Assembly: GCA_001687465.1 (NCBI GenBank)
Contig: LVLI01000156.1
Coordinates: forward strand, 62,001 to 126,000
Reading direction: 5' to 3'
Source: Halocafeteria seosinensis
Taxonomy: Eukaryota > Sar > Bigyra > Bicosoecida
Length of the DNA: 64,000 nucleotides
Shown: positions 31,336-41,853 of the stretch, in pieces
Numbering within the stretch: the stretch's first letter is position 1
How the letters are laid out: every line of letters begins with the position of its first letter
Position numbers and translations under genes: made by a program
The notes under the pieces: generated by a model
Told to the model about the DNA's origin: nothing
Database searches by the model: none
The model's input: only the letters and a program-made list of their open reading frames with translations

Positions 31336-32549
31336 CTCTCTCCTTTGACACTCCTTTTCTCTCTCTCCTCAGCACCATGCACCATGCAACTATATTAATA
31401 TACAATACAAAGGCACTACCAACACCGCCACAAATAATTAACCCTATCTATCGTAGTGGAGCATACAAAGACAGATGTGTTTGAAGTTGAAGCTCTGCCC
31501 AGGCTAGCCGCTAGAGGAATCAATTGGTACAAGCTGCCGTGCGGAAGCAACAGAGTTACAGTACTGTATATGCCGGTAGTGGTTTCCTCGCCAAGTCGGA
31601 ATGATCTGGTCACTCTTGGAAACAGTATCAGTTTGTTCCAACCCGAAACCTTTACCACTTGACAATCAACAGTACTCACTGGTACTGTATACATGTATAT
31701 TTATCGCTAGGATGCGGTCAACACCTCGGCGGATGGGGTATCTGTCACATATGGTATGTGTGTGTAACTGTATATGACTGCTTGTACCGCGTACATATGT
31801 ATGTACACTTTGAATCTCGGAAACGCAAAGAGCAACAAATACTGAACGAAATAAACTTGCTGCTGTGTAACGGTAGTGGTGACTCACTGGTGAGGAACAC
31901 CAACCCATCTCCAAGAAGGATCTCTTACAAGGTCTGGGTATTTCTTATCCACTGAAGCTCGTGCATCCAAATACGTTCGGCGTATCTTCGCGCTACAACA
32001 AAGGCAACGATCCCATTTCCTCCTGGTTGCACCGAAGGGAAGGTGTATACAGCATGGGATGGGGAAGTACGTGTGTATATTAGTATTCAATGTCTTACCG
32101 AGGTCATAAATGGCCAAATGGCTGAAAACTTCAGGGTTCTGGCGGTGAGCAGTCTGGAAAGCAATATCGTGAGCATTTAGAAGTATTATTAGGACATTCA
32201 ATATCGTGAATGTGTGTCACCCCACATATTTTGTATTTGACCCCACGTAAAATAGCTCCAAACACATCGTTTTTTCGCGGAAACCACATAAATAACAGGC
32301 CTGCAAACCGTGTACGGATAGACGAAACTCTTTAGTGATGGGAAGGATAGGTGCGCAGCTAGTAACTTGATGGGAGGGTATTAGTGAAGGAAGAACAGGC
32401 TTTTGTGTGAATAGGTCATTTACTGTAGTTGACCTCTGCCGTGACTGTTTGTTGTTTCGGAAGTTTGGTGCTCGGCAAGTCAGGACTGGATGACTTCCGG
32501 TACCCTAATGCATAAAAAGAAACCTCCAACCGGTCCTATCATTGGACTC
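31336..32549. other. Spacer with a dispersed repeat
   Basis: About 1.2 kb between the FHA gene start and the 3' end of the ATPase gene. It holds the FHA gene promoter and, at about 31846-31935, a sequence block shared with 41700-41780 (listed separately). Weak open frames on both strands lack domain-like content. Confidence 0.5.
31846..31935 (-). repeat. Dispersed repeat R, copy 1 (3' of ATPase gene)
   Basis: The block beginning GAAATAAACTTGCTGC and containing ACCAACCCATCTCCAAGAAG, then GATCTCTTACAAGG, recurs almost exactly at 41700-41780 in the same orientation; over 30 consecutive bases are identical. Weaker similarity continues to about 32090 (TATTAGTATT). It lies about 0.6 kb beyond the ATPase stop codon, so it may be the conserved 3' part of a duplicated ATPase unit. 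Confidence 0.8.
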
Positions 32550-33914
32550 CTAGAGCGATGCCGGAATATCCACTTCCTCCTGATGATCATCATCCGTCCG
32601 GCTCTTAGACTGTTTCAATTCCTGCTTACACACCCGCTCAAAGTCATGACAAGTGCGGTTTCGAAATTTGTTCATCATGTAGTCTTGAACGTATTTGCTT
32701 TCAAAGCTCAAGCATTGAAAACGATCACCAGTGAGCACATTTCCTGCGTCGCAAAACTCTTGCAGGATATTATCGCCGAAACCATACTTTGACAGAAGAG
32801 GTGACAGGCTTTCGCTTCCTAAACATTCCAAGGAACTTCCCATTGACAGAGAATGGTTCACCAGCGCATGCAAAACACTATCGAAGCAATTCGCTCCTTC
32901 CTTTCCACGATTTGCTTCGACAGACCCTCTCGCTTCGGCATATGCCTCACGGGCCAATACCAACAGGTCGTCCCGAATCATGTATAATTGTTGCTTGGAA
33001 ACAGAAGAAACAGGCGCGTATTTATTGAGGTCACCAGGCTTACTCCCAATGACGTGCCAAATCCAACACCACGACTCTGGATCCTCTATCCCTTTAGCCT
33101 TCACAAGATATTCGTTGGTTTCGTCTCGCTTAAGGTGTCCAAATATCACTTTCTTGGAGTAAATATGGTCTGACACCTTATTGATCTTGTGCATTCCCTC
33201 TCCGGGGGAAGTGATAAGAAACAAATGAAATTGAGATTTCCTGTTTCCCCGGTCTGCTGTGCGCCCAAGCAGGACCCACATTTGCACCTCATCCTGAGGC
33301 GCAAAGTTAATATCATCGACGACTATCAAAGGGTTGGATCCCATTGTTTCATATGACATTTCTAGTGCCGTTTCGAGGTCGGCTATCATCTTCCCCTCCA
33401 GTTTTGCCTCTCCGACTTCGAGGTCGAAACACTTTCGGAAACGCGTCCACGTTGCTGGGTCCCTGTAGCTCAGATACAAAGCAGGCTTCCCTGCGGATGA
33501 TAGCTCTTCTAACAGTCTCGTTGCTGTTGTCGTCTTGCCCGTACCCTTGGGGCCGTATCAAACCTGGAAAGGTGCGGACGAGAGAGTTGTCGACCTATTG
33601 ACCAAATAGTGTCCCTGTTCGTCCAGTACATTAGTCTTGGGTTCCTTCATCATTCGAACAAGCTTTTCAGCGGGAGAAAGGCGATAATACGGAACGTATG
33701 GCAAGACGTCTTTCACCCAGTGCGCACCAGCATGCATTGAGAGTCTCTCCTCCCAGTTCCACGGGAGAGCGTCCCATGCAGTCCCGATTGTGAGACAGAG
33801 CCCAAGCAAACAGTAAACAGCAAACACAAAGATTAAATACTTCTCGGTCTCCATACTGAGTCCACAATACCACTCGAAAAGCTTCACAGGAAAGGAAGCA
33901 CACCACTTAAGCAT
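32550..33914 (-). pseudogene. Membrane-anchored P-loop ATPase with in-frame TGA
   Basis: The frame opens at ATG 33914 (MLKWCASFPVKLFEWYCGLS). A hydrophobic helix (YLIFVFAVYCLLGLCLTIG) should anchor the protein. A TGA at about 33558-33560 then interrupts the frame between SSAPFQV and YGPKGTGKTTTATRLLEEL, which is the Walker A motif; a hydrophobic residue is expected at the stop. The same frame continues without any other break through Walker B (NPLIVVDDIN) and a long alpha-helical C-terminus to DIPASL. The fold resembles archaeal-type/STAND ATPases that occur as expanded families in some protists. No intron can remove the TGA without losing Walker A. Either it is a recent pseudogene, or the stop is read through. 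A basic open frame just upstream (MPGKRNRKGRKRSNSS) is out of frame with MLKW. Confidence 0.65.
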
Positions 33915-34140
33915 GCTGCATGTCCTGTTGGGCTGCAGCCTCCTCGGTCGGTTCTTGGCATATTGTGAGCCGGCTGTTGTGGTGGAGCGTGCGAGGAATT
34001 GCTCCTTTTTCGTCCTTTTCTGTTACGTTTTCCCGGCATCTCAGTTTGTTGCGAATAAACCAAAACAATGCACAGAAACTTCATAAACCAAGTACAAGGA
34101 ATCGAACTTCTAGCTCAAGATGTGGGGCAACTTCAAGCTG
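33830..34140 (-). repeat. ATPase leader repeat, copy A (intact locus)
   Basis: This segment spans the region upstream of the ATPase start and its first codons. Blocks are shared with 41460-41600 and 41990-42240: CACCACTTAAGCAT (the MLKW start region), ATATTGTGAGCCGGCTGTTG, CTTCATAAACCAAGTACAAG followed by GAATCGAACTTC, and GGGGCAACTTCAA. The order and strand are the same as in copy C. The similarity extends into non-coding sequence, so a whole 5' region was duplicated. Confidence 0.72.
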
Positions 34141-34274
34141 AAGTGTATGCCTCATAGTATCGAGCTCATACAAGCCCAATAACCAATGTGGTTGATACCA
34201 TTCAATCAGAATTTTTTTCTGCACGAATGCTCGGTGAAAAATTGGAGAGTGCGTCGGTAGTAGTAGTAAAAGAA

Positions 34275-35367
34275 ATGGCGAGTAATCGACCTGTGGTGGC
34301 TCTAGTGACAGGAGCCAACAAAGGCATTGGCTACGAAATCTGTAAGGGCTTGGCCCAGAGAGAAGGCATTGGTACGTGCATGGCCGTGGAAGTGAGCGAG
34401 TGAATGAGTGAGGGACTATGCGATGAGTACCACCGCAGAATGCATCCTGGCGGCACGCGATGAATCCCGTGGACGAGCTGCACAAGAACAATTACAGAAG
34501 GATGGTATACAGACGAAATTCCATCAATTAGATATTACTTCGGACCAAAGCGTCTCAAAGATAACCGAATGGATCCGAAGCGAGTATGACGGAAAACTGG
34601 ATATTCTAGTCAACAACGCCGGATTTGCGTATCACGGTAGCACATTTGGAGTGGAAGAAGCTCAAAACACTCTGGATGTCAATTACTTTGGTTCGTACTT
34701 GATTTGTATTTAAGACTTTGAGTCAGGTTCTTTGTGGACACTGTATTATCTATCAACTGCAGGTACGAAGCGAATAACAGACAGTCTCCTTCCATTCATT
34801 CGAGCGGCCAAAGGCAGGATCGTAAAGTATGGGTTTTCTGGTGTTCCCGGATAAATTCTCATCCTATATTACTTATTTGTCGATTCCCTATCTTACAGCG
34901 TATGCTCACAATCGGGAAAACTATCCCAAGTCGCGAGAGAACTCCAAGAACAGTTCATTGCCTCAGACCTGGATAGAGCCGGGTTAGACCGCCTCATGAA
35001 CAAGTTTATTGAAGATATACAGAAAGGGATACACAAACAAGAAGGTTGGAGTGATAGCATGTATGGTATTTCGAAACTGGGAGAAATTGCATATACGATG
35101 ATTTTGGCCCGCGAAGAGAAGGGCAACCACGTTCTAGTCAATGCATGTTGTCCGGGCTATTGCTCTACCGATATGTCAAGCCACAAAGGTCCTCGGTCCC
35201 CAGTTGTGGGTGCGGAGACGCCTATTATGCTTGCACTATTCAAAGAAAATGAGGTACGTAACGTGACGCCTTCCTATGCACAAGTATTACCAAAACACAC
35301 CGCGTGTTGTTTCGAGCAGCTGACAACTGGGGGATTTTACTATGACCGAAGACCAATTGGATGGTGA
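34275..35367 (+). CDS. Carbonyl-reductase-like short-chain dehydrogenase (CBR1 type)
   Basis: Five exons with GTACG-, GTTCG- or GTATG-type donors, starting at ATG 34275 (MASNRPVVALVTGANKGIGY). The T-G-x-x-x-G-I-G motif binds NADP(H); DILVNNAGFAYHG is the N-N-A-G motif; MYGISKLGEIAYTMI holds the catalytic Y-x-x-x-K. VNACCPGYCSTDMSSHKGP is the C-P-G-x-x-x-T-D-M segment of carbonyl reductases. It ends TGGFYYDRRPIGW. The enzyme probably reduces quinones, aldehydes or ketones with NADPH in the cytosol. The start lies only about 0.36 kb from the divergent ATPase start, across the leader repeat, so the two promoters may share sequence. About 270 residues is normal. Confidence 0.9.
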
Positions 35368-35630
35368 ATCCTCAACTTGCGTGCAAACATTAACCTTATT
35401 CCGTCCATGGGCTTACGGAGATACAGCATTGAGATGGAATGTTGGATATCTCCTCCATATCCGTGGAGCTGCTGGAGCATTACCTGTATTTGTAGTTCAT
35501 CTTTTTGTGAAGCTGTAAAGGTGGTCTCTCAGGACTTGGTATAATATAAGAATGCACACATTGATTGGAATTGTCGTTTTTTTTATCGTTTTAGATTTAG
35601 ATGTCCCGAAGTGCTACCGCATAGAGCCAA

Positions 35631-36752
35631 ATGGATCCGTCATCCCACACTGAGACTCGGGAACTGGATATTGATGTCGTGAAGTTGCATCGATACTTGT
35701 CGCGCCGGTTGCCAGCCGAGTTTATTGGCCCTATCAAGGTCAAGAAGCTCGCCACCGGGCAGTCGAATCCGACGTACAAGGTGGAAACTGCATCATCTTC
35801 TCTGGGGTCTTTGGCTATCCGGCGTAAGCCATTTGGGCAACTCCCCGCATCAGCTCATGCCATTGATCGCGAGTTCCGAGTCATGAAATCTTTACGGGAA
35901 GCAGCCAATTGCGGCCACACGTACCACAACCACCAATTAGCACAGCAAGTTCCTGTTCCACGCATGCTACTGTATTGTGACGGCACGGACGTTATTGGAT
36001 CCTCGTTCTTTGTCATGGAATTCCTACAAGGTAGGACGTTCTCGCATCCGTCGTTACCAGGTTTATCGGCTAAAGACAGGGAAGGGTGCTACGATTCGAT
36101 TCTTCGAGCATTGGCCGCTCTCCATATGTTAGATTTTGAAAATGGGCTTCATCTCAAAGATTGGAAACGCCAGGGAAATTATTATCGCCGTCAAGCTAGG
36201 AAACTCGCCGAAGTGTCAGAGTACCAGGCTAGGTTTACAACGTCCATCCCGGATTTAGAATGGCAGACTGAGTGGTTGGCAAATAATGCTCCCGAGGAGC
36301 AGGAAAAACTGATTCATGGAGATTTTAAAGTTGATAATTTTATTTTTCATCCGTCGGAACCGAGATTGATTGGAATCGTCGATTGGGAAATGTCAACCAT
36401 CGGCCATCCGCTGTCAGACCTGGCCACGTTTGTATGCATGAATCAACTCTCTGTTACAACTCAAGGTGACGATAGCGGATCAACAGGGGATATAATTAGT
36501 GAAGAAGAGTGCCTCAAAAAATATAGAAGCTATGTAGGAAAGAGCTATGGTGAAGCGTCATGGAACTACTGTAAAGCATTCTTCTATTTCAAGTACAGTA
36601 TCATCGCACAAGGAGTTGCCGCTCGTGCAGCGCAAGGAACAGCATCTTCTGCAGAAGCTGATACAGTTGCCAAATACGTGCCACTACTGGCATGGTTGGC
36701 GACGTCGGCAATGAAAACAGACACCAACACCGGTAGAGCTCCAAAGCTATAG
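35631..36752 (+). CDS. ACAD10/11-like aminoglycoside-phosphotransferase-fold protein
   Basis: Intronless, 373 residues from ATG 35631 (MDPSSHTETRELDIDVVKLH). The kinase-like fold is clear: LATGQSNPTYKVE (nucleotide loop), LAIRRKPFGQLPASAHAIDR (conserved Arg/Lys segment), LIHGDFKVDNFIFHP (catalytic H-G-D-x-x-x-x-N) and IGIVDWEMSTIGHPLSDLA (metal-binding D-W-E). This matches the N-terminal kinase domain of ACAD10/ACAD11, which phosphorylates 4-hydroxyacyl-CoAs for peroxisomal or mitochondrial oxidation; here the dehydrogenase part is absent, as in plant and bacterial stand-alone forms. The C-terminal tripeptide PKL is a weak match to a peroxisomal PTS1. The catalytic residues look intact. Confidence 0.87.
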   Translation: MDPSSHTETRELDIDVVKLHRYLSRRLPAEFIGPIKVKKLATGQSNPTYKVETASSSLGSLAIRRKPFGQLPASAHAIDREFRVMKSLREAANCGHTYHNHQLAQQVPVPRMLLYCDGTDVIGSSFFVMEFLQGRTFSHPSLPGLSAKDREGCYDSILRALAALHMLDFENGLHLKDWKRQGNYYRRQARKLAEVSEYQARFTTSIPDLEWQTEWLANNAPEEQEKLIHGDFKVDNFIFHPSEPRLIGIVDWEMSTIGHPLSDLATFVCMNQLSVTTQGDDSGSTGDIISEEECLKKYRSYVGKSYGEASWNYCKAFFYFKYSIIAQGVAARAAQGTASSAEADTVAKYVPLLAWLATSAMKTDTNTGRAPKL

Positions 36753-36816
36753 CAGGGTACGCTTCCAACTCGGAGATGGTGACGACCCACAACAACACCT
36801 GCTCCAATAGGAAACA

Positions 36817-38214
36817 TCATGAATTGTCGTCGGCGTCCGAAATATCTATAGGCTCCCAGTCCAAGGTGACTTCTTCCCCGTCATCGCCGGAGTCCTCTTC
36901 CTCCTCTTGGGCCATTTCTTCGTCGTTATCCTTAAGAGGCACAAAAGCATCGCTAGCACATGCACCTTCCTCAATGATAGTTTGGATCGAATCAACAGTG
37001 CCCTCGGTAAGATAGTTTTCATCCAAGTTAAGCGCTTGTAGATGAGGAAGCTGAGCGGCAGATCTAGCTATTGCAACCGCTCCAGAAGAGTACGTGGAGA
37101 TTTCTTTCAACGTCAATGACTCGATGGTATCATCAATTTCCGAGTCGGCAACCCGTTCCTCCAGCGCCTTTGCTATAATCCGAGCACCTTTGTTCCCAAA
37201 TTCGTTGCCTTCTAATTTCACCACGCGGAGTCGACGGAGCTGACGCAGAAGAGCCGCCACAACTTGTGCGGCTTCTTCACCCTCGACATCATTTGTACTC
37301 AGATCTAGATACTCCAACGTGTGACAACACGGCCCTTTAAGTACAGCACTGGCAACATATTCCAGTCCTTCTTGTTCAAGACCTGTGACAGTAGTTAGTG
37401 ATCACGACACGACAGTAAAGGCACGAGATACAGAGGACAACGTACTTATATCACCCAAATCCAAATATAACAAGTTCGGCTGTTTGAGTAGCGGGCGTGC
37501 AAGTGCTTTTCCTGTGACAACACCTAAAGTGTTATCATGAAGATCCAAGTGTTGGAGGTTCTTAGTGTTGTTCAGCGCGTTCGCCAGAGCTTCTCCTCCT
37601 TCTTTACCACCTCTTGATGAGGAGAACCGGAAGTACTCTAATTGAGGGGAGGCCTCCACGAGTCTGGCGATAGCAATGGCGCCGTCACTACCACTCATAT
37701 TGTTAAAGAACTCGATTCGTTTTAGCGTTGTTGGTGTTCTATAAAGTAGTAAATCGGCGATTGTTTGGGCGCTCTCGGCGGAAATTCCATCATTGCAAAA
37801 GTATACTTCTTCCAGATATTGTCGATCGCGCAGTAAGTTGGTCAAAGGGACGAGTCCTTTGGGGCCGATCGCGTTATCACTCAGATTGATGACACGCAAT
37901 TTGTGATCTACCAGTGCTGCACTGAGAATTCTGTATACTTCTAGGGCTTCTGCTTCGGGCCGTCCAGCAATAATGTCGTCCATATGCACCACTTCCAGCG
38001 CCGGAAGTTTAGCGATGGCGCGAGCCGCTACCTCTGCTGCCTCTGCACTCCATGCCCAGGTGCTGAGTACCAAGTCGGTGTAGTCCGTTTTGCGGTCTTC
38101 CAGGACATCAGCAAAGAGTTCTTGGGCTTTTTCAGCTGTAAGAGCTCCTCGGGGTCCTCGGACATCCTTGACAGTACGCGTTGACTTCTCCTCCTCCTCG
38201 GGCGAACTCATCAT
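36817..38214 (-). CDS. RANGAP1: Ran GTPase-activating protein (RanGAP)
   Basis: Two exons: 38214 to about 37448 and about 37380 to 36817. The junction DI-S-LEQEGLEYVA keeps phase. The upstream frame begins with TTG, so the first ATG (38214) is taken. The protein consists of leucine-rich repeats of RanGAP type (LRVINLSDNAIGPKGLVPLT, LQHLDLHDNTLGVVTGKALA, LVLSTWAWSAEAAEVAARAI) and ends in a strongly acidic tail (DEEMAQEEEEDSGDDGEE). RanGAP stimulates GTP hydrolysis by Ran in the cytoplasm to drive nuclear transport. A plant-type WPP targeting domain is not evident, and the SUMO-acceptor domain of animal RanGAP1 is absent. LRR plus acidic tail is the fungal and protist layout. Confidence 0.87.
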
Positions 38215-38705
38215 TATTATTTTTAACTTTTGTCTGAAATCCAAAATGACGACTTTTGTCCTGTATGTATAACTACTAGCATTCTATCAATCAACACCGT
38301 TGCAGCTAACTAGATAATCCCCGGATTCCATGTACTCTGGTTCGGACGCTGGGAAATTGCCGTCCCACCTCCAGCCTGGGGCGGCCAGGGGCCCTGGAAG
38401 TGAATACCTGTTCGGGAAAGACACTTCGACATGTGTGGCGTACTAAAGCGCGTTGGCGCTTCAGGATTCCTAACCCTAATCACGACTAACTACAGTCTGC
38501 CCCACCGGCACCTCTCAGTGCAGACTCACCTGACCAGCTAGCCTTCATCAGCGGGAAGGCACGTTTGATTGATGAAATGGAATGAATGACATAAAGTGTA
38601 CGAAAAGATTGCTGCTTCGCGAGTCGTGTTTTGACATCACATGACAGTGTTTGATGATATTTGTCCCACATATATATGGTACAAGTACAAGGGTAGCTCG
38701 TCAAA
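38215..38705. other. Divergent promoter region (RanGAP / RED)
   Basis: About 490 bases between divergent start codons. A TATATATGG element lies at 38671-38679, 27 bases before the RED start. The rest contains a C/G-rich patch (CCAGCCTGGGGCGGCCAGGG) near 38370 and no recognisable gene. Confidence 0.45.
38671..38679 (+). promoter_or_regulatory. TATA-like element just before RED
   Basis: TATATATGG, 27 bases upstream of the ATG at 38706. If used as a TATA box it would give an extremely short 5' leader, so either the leader is minimal or transcription starts elsewhere. It is suggestive only. Confidence 0.25.
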
Positions 38706-40337
38706 ATGAACCAGAGTGATTTCCGTCAATTGTTGGCGTCTTCGTCGGTGAAACGAACGCCAAATAGCGGAAATAACCACGATGGAGCAGCTGCGTCCGG
38801 AGGCCAACAGGAGCGAAAAAAGCCAGGCAGTAAGAAAGGCAGAGGTCCTCCCAAGAAACAAAGTGACGAGAATGAAGAAGCAGATGATGAAAAACAGAGG
38901 AAGTTGCTCAAGGAGAAGTACAGGGATCGAGCGAAAGAACGGCGTGAACAAAAGACAGGAGGCGAAGAAGATAGCAAGGGAGAACCTGAAATTACAGAGG
39001 AGCAAATGGCTCATATAGACTATGAGAAGAGCAAATATTTGGGAGGGGATGCAGAGCATACGCACCTCGTTAAAGGGTTAGACTTCAAACTAGCCGAAAA
39101 AATCCGACGTGAGCAGCTGGAGCAACAACAGCAGCGCCATCAACAACAACATGCTGCTGGGAGCCATGCAAGCCGCCAGAGAATAAATAAAGGAATGCAG
39201 GAGGCCATGGGGGTGTCCCGTGTCAATAGACCGGTTCAGTTTAATACTCATCTTGGATCCACAATTTATCGTTTGGTTAATGAGACTCTGTCGGATAATT
39301 CAAAAAGCTCCGGACTGGGAGTTACGAGATCAGGACGACATGAAGACCGGTTCCTTCCCGGTAGTAAGTGGGATGTAGTGTGAGGAAAAGTATCTTGACG
39401 GTATGGCATTGTTGTCTTTTTCTTTACTGTGTATCCAGGAACGGCGTTTGAATTCGATTTAGGGGACGATCCAGACGACTTAGAATCTGTGTGCAGACTA
39501 CCGACACTGATCACTCGACCAAAAGAGGATATCGCCGAAGCAGACGATGGCATGTGCGTCCAATGTCCCCGAGACATAGTGGATCGTCTATCAGAAATAA
39601 TGTCTGGTCTGCCTAGTAACCGCCGCTCACGGACGAAATTAGTGAATACCGGAGAGCTCCCAGAGGGTACGCCGAAGTGGAAAACAGATACAAAGGCTCA
39701 CCAGTCGCCGCAAACGGCTACATCGCAAAAGCCGGTAATCGACGAAGATGATGACATATTCGAAGATGCTGGTGACTATTTTGGTCGCTCATTTGTCAAA
39801 AAGGCCCAAGAAGACGAGGATGAAGAAGATGATGATGATCAGGACGACATCCTGCGTGATGCGGATTTCGGATTTTTCGACAACAAAGAGCAGGTCGAGG
39901 AAGAGGAAGAAGGTAGCAAGGAAGGGAGTGAGCTACAAACTTCAGGTTCTTCAAATACCCAACAAAAGAAGGCAAGCTCGTCCTCAAAAGACGAACAAAA
40001 TAAGCGCTTACAAGAAAAACTAAAGCAAGTTGAATACGAGGAGTTCCTGCCAACGGCGGGCGCAGCTACAACGAACCTTTCGACCGTCGTGTACGATAGC
40101 GAAGAAGATGAGGACCCTTTCAAGCTGGCCCAAGAAAGTAAACAACAACTACGAAGTACATTGGAAATGGCAAACGCCGAGGAGCAACAACAGAACTCTA
40201 ATAAGAAGCGTAAGCCAGATCCGAAGTTGGAACAAAAGAAAGAAAATGCCCGGAAGAAGAGCAAGTTTGAAAACGAACTCAAGAGTGTAGAGAAAAAGAT
40301 CGAAGAAAAGCGAGCCAAGAAACAAGAAAAGCAATGA
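38706..40337 (+). CDS. IK: RED / IK spliceosomal protein
   Basis: Two exons (about 38706-39362 and 39439-40337) joined at FLPG-R-TAFEFDLGD after a GTAAGTGG donor. Diagnostic RED motifs: KYRDRAKERREQ, then SKYLGGDAEHTHLVKGLDFK, which is nearly invariant in the family. The acidic central region (EDEEDDDDQDDILRDADFG) and the Lys/Glu-rich coiled C-terminus (KSVEKKIEEKRAKKQEKQ) are also usual. RED is a B-complex-specific spliceosome protein that binds MFAP1 and SMU1 and is needed for activation. The Arg-Glu/Asp repeat that named the protein in mammals is not seen. Location is nuclear. Confidence 0.93.
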
Positions 40338-40394
40338 AAAGACATAGTTAGCGTCACCACTTGTCCAAGAGTTGTAGCAGATCAAACCAATATA

Positions 40395-40480
40395 CACCCA
40401 CGCAAGGGCCTGGGTTTGGTCCAGGCCGACTTTGGATCTAAGTGGTTTGGTCCGAGCCGACTCTGAGTCTCCACATTCGA
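40395..40480 (+). repeat. Two-copy imperfect tandem repeat
   Basis: Two adjacent units of about 31 bases share GGTTTGGTCC-x-x-GCCGACT: GGTTTGGTCCAGGCCGACTT, followed by TGGATCTAAGT, then GGTTTGGTCCGAGCCGACTC. They lie between the RED stop and the cardiolipin synthase start. No function is apparent. Confidence 0.6.
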
Positions 40481-40579
40481 GAGTCTATCGTACCTGCGTA
40501 AGTTTGTTAGACACTCTGTCTAACTTTATTTGATCGATTTTGTTCTGGATCCAGTTCATCGATATAGGTGGGACCCACT

Positions 40580-41454
40580 ATGCACAGGATTGCCGTTGGT
40601 GTATGCTCTCGGCGGCCTGCGTATCCCCTCTCGAACACTCTATCTCCCAAAGTTTGTCGTTCTCCTTTACACTGCGTGCCAGTAGCGCTCTATAATGGAG
40701 CTATACAGAGACGATATTTCCATCCCTCTTCGTGGATGAGGGAAGACCAACAGAAGCAGCCGAAAGAGGTGAGTACTGGGGCCATGGATACCTGACCGAA
40801 CCAGGAAGAAGTCTATAACATGTCTTTGATGAGGACTCTCTGCAGAACCGATATTGGATGAAACGGGAGAGTCTGCTGGGAACTGTACCGAATGTCCTGA
40901 CGACGCTACGATTGGTAGGAGCCCCCGTTGTGGCTTACTGTGTCCTCAACAGCTATTACGATGTGGCCGTGTACGTGTTTGGTATTGCGGGGTTCTTCGA
41001 TGCGGCGGATGGATACATAGCGAGGAAGTTTGACCAGGGATCTATCCTGGGCTCCTACCTGGACCCTTTGGCAGATAAAATGCTCGTCGGATGCACCACC
41101 GTCGCTGTGGCCATGCAGCAGTTAATCAACCCTTGGCTGGCGACACTGATAATTGGGAGAGATGTAGGGCTGATACTCGGAGTGTTATATATGAGATGGA
41201 CTACAAAACCTAAAGGAGTTCCATTTTTTGGCTTTAGCGATCCCACTTCTCTATCTGCGACGCCCTCTAATATAAGCAAGGCGAACACGGGTTGTACGAT
41301 TGGCCTGATTATATCCGCCCTCACTTACGCCGCATGGGGAACTCCAGAAGTCTATGTCCTGGATGCACTAAGCGCAACTGTTGGTTTGACAACGATCTGG
41401 TCGGGAACTCAATATATCCTTGACAAGGACTCATACAAGTTAAACAGAAAATAG
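40580..41454 (+). CDS. CRLS1: Mitochondrial cardiolipin synthase (CDP-alcohol type)
   Basis: Exon 1 (40580 to about 40768) encodes a basic, Ser-rich presequence (MHRIAVGVCSRRPAYPLSNT) ending RRYFHPSSWMRED, a typical mitochondrial targeting region. Exon 2 (about 40846-41454) has the CDP-alcohol phosphatidyltransferase signature D-x-x-D-G-x-x-A-R-x8-G-x3-D-x3-D: FFDAADGYIARKFDQGSILG followed by SYLDPLADK. Surrounding hydrophobic helices include NVLTTLRLVGAPVVAYCVLN. The enzyme joins CDP-diacylglycerol and phosphatidylglycerol in the inner membrane, making the cardiolipin needed by respiratory complexes. This is the eukaryotic one-domain type, not the phospholipase-D type. The length fits. Confidence 0.92.
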
Positions 41455-41459
41455 CCGTT

Positions 41460-41600
41460 GACTGAGATCGCAAACAGCAAACACAGAATGCACGGCCTGG
41501 ACACGGAATCCACCACTTGAACACTTCGCAGGCAAGGAGACATGCCACTTAAGCACACACACACGCACACGCACACTCTTCAGCATGCCAAGAAACCATC
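41460..41600 (-). repeat. ATPase leader repeat, copy B (truncated, diverged)
   Basis: On the minus strand this segment reads CTTAAGTGG (L-K-W), then CTTGCCTGCGAAG, a further TTCAAGTGGTGGA and TGTGTTTGCTGTTTGC, in the same order as the start of the ATPase gene at 33914-33820 (CTTAAGTGG, CTTTCCTGTGAAG, TTCGAGTGGTA, TGTGTTTGCTGTTTAC). The copy lacks the ATPase body, carries frame disruptions and has a CA/GT-rich insertion (ACACACACACGCACACGCAC). It overlaps the 3' flank of the cardiolipin synthase gene. Confidence 0.62.
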
Positions 41601-41699
41601 ATACATACCAGTACCAGCAATATCGAGAACCATTACCCTCTGAATGGTATCTTCTGCTAAAATCGCTTTGAGCCGATGAAGGAAGCTAACACAGATGCA

Positions 41700-41780
41700 A
41701 AATAAACTTGCCGCTTCGTAATGGTAGTGGTGGGGAAGCACCAACCCATCTCCAAGAAGGATCTCTTACAAGGTTGCATC
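41700..41780 (-). repeat. Dispersed repeat R, copy 2
   Basis: Matches 31846-31935: AAATAAACTTGC, GTAATGGTAGTGG and the long identical block CACCAACCCATCTCCAAGAA, then GGATCTCTTACAAGG. After it, GTTGCATCCTACCGGAAG and TATTAGTATT correspond to more distant pieces downstream of copy 1. Here R lies about 75 bases from the short MLKW frame of copy C, where copy 1 lies 0.6 kb from a full ATPase frame. Confidence 0.8.
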
Positions 41781-41853
41781 CTACCGGAAGACGTGTAGGT
41801 TACGCGAGTATTAGTATTGCTCCTACAGGAAGACGTGCAAGCTACAGACTACG

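Noticed and set aside
32550..34140. The ATPase locus as an antiviral or transposon effector.
   Set aside because: A membrane helix and P-loop are visible, but there is no effector domain, transposase, terminal inverted repeat or target duplication.
34081..34491. Long minus-strand open frame through the carbonyl reductase promoter and first exon.
   Set aside because: It is antisense to clear SDR coding sequence and its product has no recognisable pattern.
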